Below, one piece after another: positions 1 to 10,359 of a stretch of 64,000 bases of DNA (position 1 is the stretch's first letter; every line of letters begins with the position of its first letter). The notes beneath the pieces were generated by a model, which was not told the origin of the DNA, made no database searches, and saw only the letters and a program-made list of their open reading frames with translations. The translations under genes were made by a program, and so were the position numbers. The stretch is taken from contig CM031555.1 in NCBI GenBank assembly GCA_018466975.1, positions 1,674,001 through 1,738,000 of the forward strand, given 5' to 3'. The stretch is from Sparassis latifolia (taxonomy: Eukaryota; Basidiomycota; Agaricomycetes; Polyporales; Sparassidaceae).

Positions 1-142
1 ACGAACACAACTACTGCACTCTCGTATCGTTTCTGTTAGGTAGTCTAGCACACGGTTGCTAGATACTCAACCCGTTCTCGGAAAGTTCTCGGACAACACG
101 TAGGAAAGTTATCGGTCAGGCACATCGTATTAGGACACACGC

Positions 143-412
143 ACTCGGTAAAGCCCTGCACACGGTTGTAGGCACTCGGATAGGAACACAGAAGACTCGG
201 TAAGCCCTGCACACAGTTGTAGGCACACTGTTAAGAAGACAATGAAGAATCGGTAAGCCCTACACACGGTTGTAGGCACACTGTTAAGAAGACAACGAAG
301 ACTCGGTAAGCCCTGCACACGGTTGTAGGCACACAGATGAGAGAACACAGAAGACTCAGCATCATATAAGAAGACAGAACGCAAGCCCTTGCACACGGTT
401 GCTAGGCATCCC
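143..412. repeat. 53-bp minisatellite, about five units
   Basis: Units begin at about 143, 195, 248, 301 and 354, giving a period of 52-53 bp. Each carries a core close to cggtaagccctgcacacgg followed by ttgtaggca. The last unit is rearranged and ends with cacggttgctaggcat. A related half unit (agcacacggttgctag) lies near 48-63, so the array probably starts before the window. The ORF read through it on the minus strand is only a by-product of the repeat. Confidence 0.85.
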
Positions 413-819
413 CCTCTACATTCCCCCATCTGTATTGTACAGACTGCCATCCCGACTTCAGACAACAAATCACACATATAGCTCAGGCGTCCCTAACCCA
501 TTATCATAAAAATAAATTTGATATCACCGAACAACTGTGATAGCCCGGTGTACTTTCCTGTTTGCCACGCCCAGTGAACCACAGCAAAGTACCACTCACT
601 TGACCAGGAGTCAAAAGCTCCTCTGGCCAAGGCCCGTGCATACCCCGAGTTGACAGCGCGCCCTCACAACTGCTCCATTGAATACCCAGGATTCAGTGTC
701 GATCAGTATCTACCGGTGAGTAAAGTCCTGCGGGTCTTGAAAAGGTTCAGTCAGGCCTGCATCAAGGTGAGTGGAAGTTCCAAGTTGGACCCGAGCTCCA
801 GAACTGACAACATTGATGA
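413..819. other. Non-coding stretch, nothing recognised
   Basis: No coding frame, RNA gene or repeat of note is visible. The sequence is an ordinary mix in base composition and leads into the inverted repeat that starts at 820. Confidence 0.5.
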
Positions 820-898
820 CAGCTGAATTCAAAACGTTAGACGTTTTTCGACGAAACTCACCTCCCGATTGTTGTTTGTGGAGCAGCGGTTTAGTGTG
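820..898 (+). repeat. Left arm of the 79-bp inverted repeat
   Basis: It begins cagctgaattcaaaacg and ends ggtttagtgtg. It matches 4487-4565 in reverse complement at 78 of 79 positions; the one difference is a C/T at the CpG in aaaacgttag. Weaker similarity continues for about 30 bp on the inner side. Confidence 0.9.
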
Positions 899-1399
899 AG
901 GCAACAAGCCTAACACAAATGTGGAAGTCAAGCGCTTGTCAGAGATCTATATCGATGCTGCGGCAATCTGGCGGCTACTTACACTCTCAGTTCCCCTGTA
1001 GAGGCTCACATAAAGTCGATACAGTCTTCGTTATTCATTCAGCACCTACCATACAATTGTAGGCTGCCGGATCCCGACACTGGTCACCTTGAGCTCATGT
1101 TTCTCCTCGTAAGACTTGCCTTACTAGCAGCTCTGGAGAGTGTTTCTCCCCCGATTGTGTTGTGCTAGAACCTGTGACTGGGGTTTCACTGAAGTCTCAT
1201 CAACCCGGTGTGAGAATGGTAACGGCAGACAAAATATGCTGTGATGGACACTGCTTTACAATCAGCTCAAAAGGTATCTTTCCGCTGTCTTCAACGATGA
1301 TGTGCTGCCTACCTTTAGGCTTGTTCTGACCAGAACATGACGATGATATGAGTATATATAGAGATGAGCTATGAAGGGATATCCCTGTCTGCTCGTACC

Positions 1400-2953
1400 A
1401 TGGCGGACCCGCCTCTCAATGCAGCTGAACAGGCTGAGTTGCGACGACGCTTTCCTCGTGCAGGTTGGTGGCTCGGCATGCCCGGAGTTCCTGCTCCTCC
1501 AGACATACGTGCTTTCGATGCGAATCAACAAGATCTTGGGCGACACTACGTCATTCCGGAGCCTCCTGCGCAACAGATGCCGCCATATTTTGCCCCACCA
1601 CCCTATCCGCCACCTCCCTATCTGCCGCCGCACTACAATCCTCCACCGTATGCTGCACCTGGCGCTATGCATTTCGCTCCTCCACCAATGTATCAGCTCG
1701 CCCCTCAGATGTACATGCATCCTCCGCCACCTCCTGAACTGCCTCCTCATGTTCTTGCACAACCAGTCGCTCGTCAAATCTCATGTGAGTACAAACTACG
1801 CTATCACTGTGTTTCTTCTACTAATCATTATATTACAGTGAACATAGATGTGTCCATACCACTCAATACCGGTGTTGTTGGGGGACAGTCAGTCGTATCG
1901 AGCTCAAATTGCCGACAGACCTCCCCTTCATCGACTTTTTCTCGTGAGTATGCGCAAGGATGGACCTTGACCCCACACATGCTGAACTCGGCTACAAGTT
2001 CCATACCGACAAGTGGCGTGAGGCTCCGCACCAACTTGCCAATGAGGAGCAACTTCGGGGTGCGATGGCTTGCGGCATAGGTCTTATTCAGCGGGCATGC
2101 TCAAGGCAGATCATTTTGGAGATTCACAACCTGGTTGGTGCCTTTTTCAGTTATTGCGTCACTTTGCACTGACGATTTTTGAACAGAAACCTGCTCATGA
2201 GGCAGCAGTGGGAAACTCCCGCAAGTGAAAGGCCGATGATATCGAAAACCCGATAAACCCAGAGCTTCAGACAACAGTGTCCTTCACCAAGGAGCTTCGT
2301 CAGTTGAAGGGTCGCTTGTCATGTGCGGCTCATCCAGGTCGATGGTGTTTCATTAGCCCGATCAACAGCGAGCACAAATTTCTCGACATCTTTGCCATTA
2401 CACTGTGGGCCAAACAGATGGTAAGCACTGCATTTGTCAACCCAAAAATCCGAATTTAATCGCTATTCTTCGACAGCTTCTCGGTGATGCCACGCTGCAG
2501 AACCCGCCGGAGTCAGTATTCTTTGATCACACCCGCAAGAAACCCCGTCTTTCCCACAACTCTGTGGCTTCCGCATCAACCCCGAACGTCAATGTTGTCG
2601 TTACGAACAACATCCCTCCTCTCGGTGACCAGATGGGACAGCGGCGGGTGAATACACCCAGTTCATCCCAGTGCATTGACCTCACAGTGGAGTGTGACGA
2701 TGAGACTATTAGTTATCCTTCTGTTATTGTCCTTCTTGCTGACATGCTTTTAATCTTTCCTGACTATGATCTTCTGCAGTATCACTCCGCACTCACCAAT
2801 TCCGGTGTCATTGATATCAAAGACTTCCAGGACACAGATGACAGCTCTCTCCTCGCTGCTGGTCTCCCCGCTGATGTCATCGACACGTTGAAGGACCACG
2901 CCGCTGTCCTGATACACCAGCAGGTAAAGGGGAAGAGCGTCATGCAGAACTAA
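1400..2953 (+). pseudogene. Decayed companion gene: proline-rich start, basic patch, SAM-like end
   Basis: I do not recognise a named family. The likely start is the ATG at 1400; a second in-frame ATG lies at 1364. The first ~125 residues are rich in Pro and Tyr (PPPYPPPPYLPPHYNPPPY). An intron begins at 1783 (gtgagt). The next part reads FIDFFS, an in-frame TGA (1945-1947), then VCARMDLDP and a globular segment ending LEIHNL. After an intron near 2130-2184 a second TGA (2226-2228) sits in a basic patch, SRK-stop-KADD. Then come ELRQLKGRL, a cysteine/tryptophan motif (HPGRWCFISP) and ITLWAKQM, another intron, and a C-terminal helical segment with DYDLLQYH and AGLPADVIDTLKDH that resembles a SAM domain. 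Both stops are CGA-to-TGA changes, so the gene was once open. It faces the transposase and may be element cargo. Confidence 0.55.
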
Positions 2954-3214
2954 TACCATTACAGTGGCTGCATTTCGTTATGATACCTAGGTTCCGAGGT
3001 TCCGAGCACGTCCATTTTGTCACCTTACACATCATTCAACATGATTTCTCACTTCGCGAGCATTTCATCACGATCCCCTTATCTTCATATAGTCACGCTA
3101 ATACCGTCGCTGAAGTTCTGGATACAAAACATTCATACACAGCACTTATGTCCTACGCAATGTGATTGTTATTATAATATTTAGCAATGTGCTGCAAGCG
3201 TACAAGATAGCTGT

Positions 3215-4408
3215 CTATGCAACATACTTGCAGTCACGAAACCACCCCAATGTTTTCTCTGGAGTCATCGCACTGAACACAGCCCGCCACAACATCTCAA
3301 ATGGATCACATGTGACTTCACCGGTGAGCTCACCACACACATAATCTCTGTGCAACCTAATCCATGCCTTCATAGCCGAGAACGCCTCCTCGATTGGATT
3401 GAAGTCGGGTGAGTATGGGGGTAGATATAAGAGACGCATGCCTCTTGATTCAATTGATGAGTTATATCTGCTTCCTGATAGGAAGAGTGCACTTACCGTG
3501 CCTCAATCATGTCCGCAAGATGCTGAGACTTGTGTATACTGGCATTGTCCATCACAATCACTGAGTTAGGTTGCGGGAAGGGATTCATGTTGTCCAGTAG
3601 CCCATCAATGAAGCTGTTGAACTCTTCCGCTTTGTATGTGTGATCTTGCACGTCGAGATGCAGGACACCATCCAACAAGAGTGCAGGGAGTACTGAATAT
3701 CTGTTGTCACTGTCAGATAACAAGAAACCAAAGTAAATGACGACACATACTGCTTTCCGCGCACGAAGCGATCATGTCGCCTTGCACAGTGGCCAATCCT
3801 GGCCCACGCCATGGTGCGCCTCGTCGTAAACCGATTGCATGCTGACTCGTCCACGAAGACAAGCTGATCGGCATGGTAATGCTCACCTATGTTGATGAGA
3901 TATGCATCTCTGTGATCCTCATTACGCTCGAGGGCTGGCACGGAGATCTGACCAACATGATGAGCTCATGCCACCAAGATGAAAGCATAAGGTCATTACA
4001 TTCTTCCGTGTGAATCCACGATGCCGCAAAGTGCGAGCAATTGTCATGCAGCTTGCAAGGATGCCACGAGCACTGTAGAGCTCAACTTGCAACTCTTCGA
4101 AGTACAGGTCGGGCGTTCGTTCAATACAGCTCTCGAGATACTTTTGAGCAGGTCAGTACATGTGGAATGAATACCCAGTAAGCACTCACCGCAGCATCGA
4201 GCCCATTGAGGATGCACGGGCGCCCACTTCGCAAGGGTGTTCGAACTACTGACCCGCTCCTGTGCACAAGCTGGAGGATGCGCTGCACTGTCCGCAGGTT
4301 CACGTCGAGAGTCCTTGCAATGACAGATGTTTTGAAGTGACCTGAGAGAACCACTAAGGTTTCCTTCACTGCTCGAGGAATATGTCGACGGTTGCCAAAG
4401 GGTGGCAT
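3215..4408 (-). CDS. Tc1/mariner-type DD34E transposase, five exons
   Basis: This encodes a cut-and-paste transposase of the IS630/Tc1/mariner superfamily. The N-terminus from MPPFGNRRHIPRAVKE carries a helix-turn-helix region (TSVIARTLDVNLRTVQRIL) for binding the inverted repeats, followed by RPCILNGLDAA. Five exons run about 4408-4190, 4140-4000, 3947-3751, 3700-3497 and 3442-3215, with clean GT-AG introns of roughly 40-55 nt. The catalytic triad is visible: D in VFVDESACN, D in VIVMDNASIH, and E in SPDFNPIEEAF, with 34 residues between the second D and the E, as in Tc1-type enzymes. No stop interrupts the exons, so it may still be functional. An ATG at 4516 inside the right repeat is in frame, but 4408 gives the family's usual N-terminus. 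Confidence 0.85.
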
Positions 4409-4486
4409 GGCTGCCAGTGCTAACGAGGGAGAACAGCTGATTGGGGTGCGAACAGCTTGCCAAATCTGGCCTAGGTCTGTTTGTCC

Positions 4487-4565
4487 CACACTAAACCGCT
4501 GCTCCACAAACAACAATCGGGAGGTGAGTTTCGTCGAAAAACGTCTAACATTTTGAATTCAGCTG
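4487..4565 (-). repeat. Right arm of the 79-bp inverted repeat
   Basis: Reverse complement of 820-898 with one mismatch. It lies about 80 bp upstream of the chosen transposase start, where a terminal inverted repeat and promoter would be expected. Confidence 0.9.
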
Positions 4566-5273
4566 GAATATAACACAGAAACTCACCTTCATTACTGGTG
4601 CACAAGGCGACTCGAGCACCACTACTGGCGCCGAGCTCTCCCAAAAGAGTGCCCAGAGTTGAGACGTCAATTTTTAGGTGCCGCACAGGACGACTTGGCG
4701 CTCATGACCAACGTCTTGGGTTGCTTGTCTGAAGTCGTCTGTGGATCGCAGGAGCAGGTGCGTTGTAGCATACCATTGACTTACCTTTCCCAGTCAAGGA
4801 TTTCCAGTCTGGGTCCAACTTGGTCCAGCTAGTGAGACCTCAAGAGAAGTCCAACTCATAGAAATCCATGTCGTCTCACCCGGCACACGCGTCGCACTTT
4901 GCGGCCAGCCAACAAGGCAGTAAGTATCTCCCAATTCTCAGTCGAGCATACGACTCACTGATATTACAGACCGGGCTATTCTAGAGTGCGAGCAACATAC
5001 GCACGTTGCACCACTTTATAAGCTCATAAGCTGGATAGAATGCTCAGTATTTTTGATCGTCACGCAACAGTAGCCACTGCGCCGGTCCTCGTACAATTTT
5101 TCCTGTTTATCTCTCAATTTGCTCACTCAATTTCACCCAATTTCTTGCTAGTCATCGGAGTCGGGCTGGGGCGAGTGTGTCATACAGCTGATGCACTGCC
5201 TGGCATACTCAGTTAAAAGGAGCATGGATGGTACATCTCATTGTGTCCTCATATTCCTTCTTGTCTCACAACA
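4566..5273. other. Non-coding stretch between two transposons
   Basis: No gene is recognised. The last 300 bp should hold the promoter and 5' end of the hAT element that starts at 5274, but I could not pair a 5' terminal inverted repeat with the 3' side. Confidence 0.5.
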
Positions 5274-7446
5274 ATGGGGAAGAAGGCTCTCCCTGATGCT
5301 GCATCCTCCCGCTCCTCTCTAAAGTTGCATGTCTCACGCAAGGCCGCCAAGGTCATGCAGACTTTGAAGGCTGGCGTGAAGGCCTTAACTTGTCCTTTAA
5401 AGTGCCTTCGCAAGGCAGCTTCATCATCTAAGCTGTCTTGCACATCCTCCAGGGTCTCAACGTACACCTCTAAACCTGATGCCATCTCCATTCACTCCGA
5501 TTCCGGTAGTGCAGAGGCGCTGGCTCTCACTGCTGCGATCTCCGTTCACTCATCAACGAGCAGCTCTAACGAGGGTGGACTGGAGGAGAACGATGCACAG
5601 GAGCTCGGTAAGTGCGAAGTTTACTTCTCACGTCGGACTACATACTAATGACACTCATTTCTCAGCACACTTGCAAGCAACTTGGAGGTCCCCGGTCTAT
5701 ACGTTCTTCAAATCGAACGTCTCAGTTGAATATTATAATGGACGCAAGTGTCATTTCTTTCCCTGTGCTGCTCGCAAGTGCAAGAATCCCCTCGGTGGTG
5801 TCCGACGGTACCAGGATTCCAAGGACAAGGCTTTCACATTAAACCTTAAGACTCACGCTATTAACTGCTTCGGAGCAGCTGCAGTCGAAGCAGCAATCAA
5901 GGGAGACAAGGCCTCACGCGATGGTTCAATCTTCGCAGTGTTTGCTCGCCAAGGGCAGCAGCCCATGCACATTTCGCACCGCACACATACGAACGTGGAA
6001 GCTCGGTACATGATTGTGTTTCTCCCTCCATCACTGGCCTCCCTCCATGCTCATCACACTCATGTGGGTTAGTGCACACCCAGTTAAGTGGGTCACCGAA
6101 AGCAATCACCCTGTCAGGATTGTGTCAGACTGTGAGTTCCAAGAACTCATGATGGCTGGCCATCTCACCCTCGTATTGCCATCATCCATGACCTTGGCTC
6201 GGGACATCAAGAGTTTATTTGAGCACTGTCGTGAGCGCATCGGACAGTTATTACGGGTATGTACCTCTGACCAAAATCCAGTTTTCTCAATAATATTATT
6301 TTCAGGAGCACCCGGGGCACCTCAATTTTGCCACGGATGCATGGACTTTGCTGAACCATTGCGCCTTCGTAGCTTGGACTGTCCATCTCGAGTTCCAAGG
6401 GTATCCGCTTTCTTTTCTTTTGGACGTGATTGAAGTCTTGAAGGTATGCCACATTGTCTTTCATCGGGCACCTTACTCATCACGATCTCAGTCTCACACA
6501 GGTCAAACACTTGCACGTGAGTTTCAGGCCATGCTGGTCAGGTAGGGATTGAGCAAAAGGTATGTTGCTGACTTGTTTCAATGTTGTTTATATCATACTG
6601 ATCATTTTTCATAGATCCTAACATTCAACGGCGATGCGACATCCAACGACAAGCAAACAACGGAGCTTGCCAAACTCCCGAACTCCTTCAAGGAGGTCCA
6701 CCGTGTTCGATGCTTCAACCACACACTGCAACTTTCAGCCAAATCACTTCTCAAACCGTTCAATGCCGCCCTTGCGAAGTTGTCTGACTTGCAGGATGAT
6801 ACACCCGATGATCTACCTGATCTCTTAGGGCCGGATGACGATGGCGACAATGATGATGATGACGATGTTGAGAATGCTGGTATGGAATTCACTGATGAGG
6901 AAGAGATCTACAAGGAGGTTGATGAGCTGGCGGAGCTGGACGACGATGCACGTGAGGCCCTTCTCAATGAAACTGCAGACGTTCAGGCCACGTTGACCAA
7001 GGTGAGTGCACACTCAAGCTAAGTATACTCTCACTGATATTGCAGTGCAGATCTGTCAACTCGCTTTTGCCATCATCCACTCCAGCACAATTGCACTACC
7101 AGCCTGGCGTGAGATGTGTCAGCACTACAAACTCCGTGTCCGCATCATTCCCTGTGATGTCGTCACTCGGTGGAACTCGACCTACGATATGTTAAGTTTT
7201 GCAATTCGCTATCGCCAGCCCATCGATGCTATCACTGCAGACAAGGTCTTAAAACTCCGCAAGTATGAACTGGACATGGACGACTGGCAGATTGCCCAAG
7301 CTCTGATGCAGGTACTCAAGGTATGCATATCATGAGGGCACAGTTGTCGCAGGTCTTCTGACAGATTTATTTCACAGAAGTACAAAAAGGCCACACTCTT
7401 CTTTTCCCAGGACTCCATCAGCACCATCGCAAACGTCATTCCTACC

Positions 7447-7455
7447 ACATCATTG
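7447..7455 (+). repeat. Left target-site duplication of the palindromic insertion
   Basis: acatcattg at 7447-7455 is repeated as acatcactg at 8412-8420, on either side of the element. Both copies encode the same reading of the hAT protein (Thr-Ser-Leu), so the duplication fits the coding frame. The single difference is a transition. A length of 9-10 bp is typical of Mutator-like elements. Confidence 0.65.
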
Positions 7456-7456
7456 T

Positions 7457-8411
7457 CAGCTATAAAGAATAATCTTTAGTGCTTATAAGTTACAATTAAG
7501 GCTGAAATCCGGGTTTAATAAGCAGGCCATGTACAAGGATAATCTACTGAGAGATTATCCCCTCAGTAGATTATCCTTTTGAAGTAGTCTAAGCTAATCT
7601 GAAGATAATCCAAAGGGATAATCCAGAGGATAATGCTAAAGATCATCCAAAGGATTATCCAAAGTCAAAATTGATTTAAGAACTTGCATCCAGCCAGGAT
7701 TGAACTCTCAACCTCAGGAGAAAGTCACATGACTAAGAAACTTCAGACACTTTAACTACTACTCCATATGACCTTAACAGTTTACACTCATGCATAATAT
7801 ATATAGTAAATTTTGCTGAAAGGACTTAGACAAATTCTGCTCATCACAAAAGTAGTGACTGACTTGGACATAAGAAAAAGGATGTTTCTAGTCACTTTAG
7901 GATACCCTTCAGACCCAGCTCTTAGCTTCAACATAACTTGTAGTGTATTGTAACTAAGGGCTTCTCAGATGACTGACTGACCATAGTGCTAACACATGTC
8001 CCAGGGCATTATATGTGATTATCCAGAATATAGATAGGATATAGGCTGGTCCATCTTATAGTACTAGTGTATTTACTAGTTGTTCTATAATGTCAGGGGT
8101 ACAGAAGATGTCCCAAAGTGTCTGAAGTTTCTTAGTCATGTGACTTTCTCCTGAGGTTGAGAGTTCAATCCTGGCTGGATGCAAGTTCTTAAATCAATTT
8201 TGACTTTGGATAATCCTTTGGATGATCTTTAGCATTATCCTCTGGATTATCCCTTTGGATTATCTTCAGATTAGCTTAGACTACTTCAAAAGGATAATCT
8301 ACTGAGGGGATAATCCCTCAGTAGATTATCCTTGTACATGGCCTGCTTATTAAACCCGGATTTCAGCCTTAATTGTAACTTATAAGCACTAAAGATTATC
8401 CCTCATAACTG
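7457..8411. mobile_element. 955-bp palindromic non-autonomous element (MULE-like MITE)
   Basis: Two 297-bp arms (7457-7753 and 8115-8411) are inverted copies at about 98% identity; most differences are transitions in the first 13 bp. The arms start CAG and are studded with the motif ggataatc or its complement gattatcc, which may be transposase binding sites. The 361-bp loop has no open gene, so any movement needs a transposase from elsewhere. It sits inside the hAT gene with a 9-bp near-identical flanking repeat. Long arms plus a 9-10 bp duplication suggest the Mutator superfamily, but the terminal bases do not prove it. Confidence 0.75.
7893..8115 (+). repeat. Module shared with the 61.2-62.7 kb palindrome
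   Basis: The loop segment starting cactttaggatacccttc and containing agctcttagcttcaacata, acatgtcccagggcattat and aggctggtcca matches the arms of the element at 61229-62664 through most of its length with deletions. The beginning coincides with that element's terminal bases, so this looks like a single decayed arm of the second family nested in, or exchanged into, the loop of the first. Confidence 0.7.
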
Positions 8412-8420
8412 ACATCACTG
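8412..8420 (+). repeat. Right target-site duplication of the palindromic insertion
   Basis: acatcactg directly follows the element and is followed by cctaccatgg, where the hAT reading frame resumes. It pairs with 7447-7455. Confidence 0.65.
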
Positions 8421-9324
8421 CCTACCATGGATACTATCGACGACATGCTTGGCGGTGCGGGTGAGCAATTGGTGCCGCCTGCAATCCAGTCAGTGATGGG
8501 CCTCGCGCGCGCCACTATGAACAGGTATTATTCAAAGACCGATCTCTCATCGATATATCGCATTGCTATGGGTAAGTTTGATACCGATTTTTGACGTAAA
8601 TTTACTGACTTGCATCTAGTCCTTCATCCCGGTTTGAAGCTCGAGTATTTCAAACAGCGCAGTTGGGATCAGACTTGGATCGACACCGCTGAGAACATCA
8701 TGCGCGAGGAATATATCGCTGTGTACGAGGAGGCCGCTACACTACAACAATAATTCTTGGATAATGCAGGTGCAGACAACATAGGTACAGTCAATGTACA
8801 GGTATGTTCTCGCTATTTTGGCATCATGTAGCTAATTGTCACCTTGGTGTTGGCACAGGGTGCAGAGGACTCAGTGGATGATTTTGCTGAGTTCACCAAT
8901 ATCTCGGTGAACAGCGCAGTCAAAGTTCACAGCGAGATGGATGAATACCTTGCGCGCCCAGTTGAGAATGTCTCAGACCCTCTCAAGTGGTGGTCGGACA
9001 ATCACCGAGCATATTCAAAGCTCTCACAGATGGTGCTCGACTATCTCAGCATTCCAGGTAAGTGTTGTACTCGCTGCATGTAAGACTAAACTGACGGTGG
9101 TATCCACAGCAACATCCACTGCAGTTGAACGCATGTTTTCACAAGGCCGACAACTGCTTCATTTCACGCACAACTGCCTTGCCCCTTTGACAATCCGGGC
9201 CTCTCTGTGCCTTGGGTCTTGGGCGCGCAGTGATCTGCTGCGCATGGAAGATCTCATTGCAGCGATGACTCCAAAGAAGCACAAGAGGGTAGAGCTTGAT
9301 GAGGACAATGTCCAGGGTACTTAA

Positions 9325-9941
9325 GCTATATGAGATATATTTACAATTACCTTTGTCGTACAATATAAATGATGCTGCACCATTTGGGGGCTGTACCCGT
9401 CCTTGGCATACCGCGGGTTTTAAACATACCGTAGGTGTTACTGTATGGGATCCGACCCGTGGTGCTGGCGGGTACGGTGTGACGGGTCGCGGGTGCGGTG
9501 TTGAGAATTTCACCCGTGGTGTAACCCGTGTTATACCTTAAACACCACCAGTTCGCATCTATCATGCAGGTGACTGATATTGTGCATAGCTGTCAACTAA
9601 TACCACTCTGGGGGGAAAAAATCGATCTGGCATTGCGATCACATACTGTTCTTGATGTCTGTGACAGATTTTATGTCAATCCGTACTTACGCCACCATGA
9701 CTTTGTAGTCTTTCGCTATCTTGTGGATCGAGCTAAAGATGATTAGACCTAATTGTGCCATGACAGAGAGTGAGCCTAAATGATATTGACATTATTTTAC
9801 GGAGGCGTATGAGTGATCTACACAGCATTACAGAGACTACATCAGTCGCGCACATGGCTACACATCCTACAAAACCTTACACAATGGTCACCATGGCTAC
9901 CTCACTCAGGGCTTTTTCCTGATGTTTCGATGCATTGTCAC
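9325..9941. other. hAT 3' flank and an unidentified transposon tail
   Basis: 9390-9540 is rich in acccgt and its complement acgggt, which looks like the subterminal repeat zone of the hAT element. At 9541-9746 a plus-strand frame reads SCQLIPLWGEKIDLALRS and RFYVNPYLRHHDFVVFRYL. This resembles the C-terminal tail of some fungal DNA-transposon proteins, but I cannot name the family. The remainder holds nothing I recognise. Confidence 0.35.
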
Positions 9942-10181
9942 TCACATTCTCCGGGCGGCCTCTGCGATAGACCTATAAGTACCCGCACGCACACCTTCAA
10001 CTGCAGCCTGCATACGCGACTCATATGTTGGATCTGTTGAAGGTGGGCAAGCTGGCGCCCATCTCGGAGGTTGCCGGCGGAGTTTTCCATAGTAGATTTT
10101 GTATGCTCGCACTGGTCGTCGTACGTTGGGAGAGAATTTTATTGTCACCGCTGTGCCGTCTGTTGCTGCTTGTGCAATAGG
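9942..10181 (-). pseudogene. N-terminal fragment of a fungal DDE transposase, copy 1
   Basis: The minus frame reads KFSPNVRRPVRAYKIYYGK and then ESRMQAAVEGVRAGTYRSIA followed by EAARRM and a stop. The last part resembles the N-terminal helix-turn-helix of pogo-like DDE transposases of fungi. It is cut off on both sides. Its first 146 bp are repeated at 10819-10964. Family assignment rests only on the short helix-turn-helix resemblance. Confidence 0.4.
10036..10181 (-). repeat. 146-bp repeat, copy 1
   Basis: Begins gttgaaggtgggcaagctgg and ends gcttgtgcaatagg. The second copy at 10819-10964 has the same length. The differences noted are transitions, several at CpG sites with copy 1 carrying the T or A. 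Confidence 0.9.
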
Positions 10182-10359
10182 TTATGAGCCCCGAGCTCTG
10201 ACACCCTAGTGTTTGCTTCTTCCTACTGCTTACACACCCTGCTTATTCTCTTGCTGTGCATCCTCGAATCAACCGCTAGCAACAACTGGTAGTCACGCTT
10301 GCAACTGCATTTCGGCCTACACTCTCAATTTTCGGCAGTTACCTTTGGCTTTGGTCATC
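10182..10359. other. Short spacer between transposon fragments
   Basis: No gene is seen. It leads into the Copia gag fragment that starts at 10360 and may be what is left of that element's leader. Confidence 0.4.

Larger units (their letters stand above)
820..4565. mobile_element. Two-gene Tc1/mariner-like block bounded by 79-bp inverted repeats
   Basis: A 79-bp sequence at 820-898 returns as its reverse complement at 4487-4565 with one mismatch. Between them lie a minus-strand transposase gene (3215-4408) and a facing plus-strand gene (about 1400-2953), whose 3' ends meet 260 bp apart. The arrangement suggests one 3.75-kb DNA transposon with terminal inverted repeats, a transposase and a passenger gene. 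Against this, no TA target duplication typical of Tc1/mariner is seen; the flanking bases are only ga on both sides. The inverted repeat could instead be an inverted duplication around a smaller transposon. Confidence 0.6.
5274..9324 (+). pseudogene. hAT-family transposase gene, decayed and split by an insertion
   Basis: An intron-containing hAT transposase. It starts at the ATG of MGKKALPDAA (5274) with a Ser/Ala-rich lead, then a BED-like zinc-binding region (KCHFFPCAARKCKN ... LKTHAINC). The hAT core follows with LNFATDAWTLLNHCAFVAW and VHRVRCFNHTLQLSAKSLL, an acidic insert (DDDGDNDDDDDVEN) and RIIPCDVVTRWNSTYDML. The C-terminal dimerisation region reads DPLKWWSDNH and ATSTAVERMFSQGRQLL, and the CDS ends at 9324. 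The 955-bp palindrome at 7457-8411 interrupts it between FFSQDSISTIANVIPTTSL and PTMDTIDDML. At least two further in-frame stops (TAG 6543-6545, TAA 8751-8753) show it is dead. Confidence 0.85.

Noticed and set aside
130..477. 115-codon minus-strand ORF
   Set aside because: It is produced by the 53-bp minisatellite and has no protein-like features beyond the repeat.
820..898. Inverted repeat as an exon of a duplicated gene
   Set aside because: A possible acceptor (cag) precedes each copy, but no shared reading frame or flanking homology supports a gene; terminal repeats fit better. Not fully excluded.
7670..7720. A genuine tRNA gene
   Set aside because: Only the B-box half is tRNA-like; no acceptor stem or proper anticodon arm can be paired.
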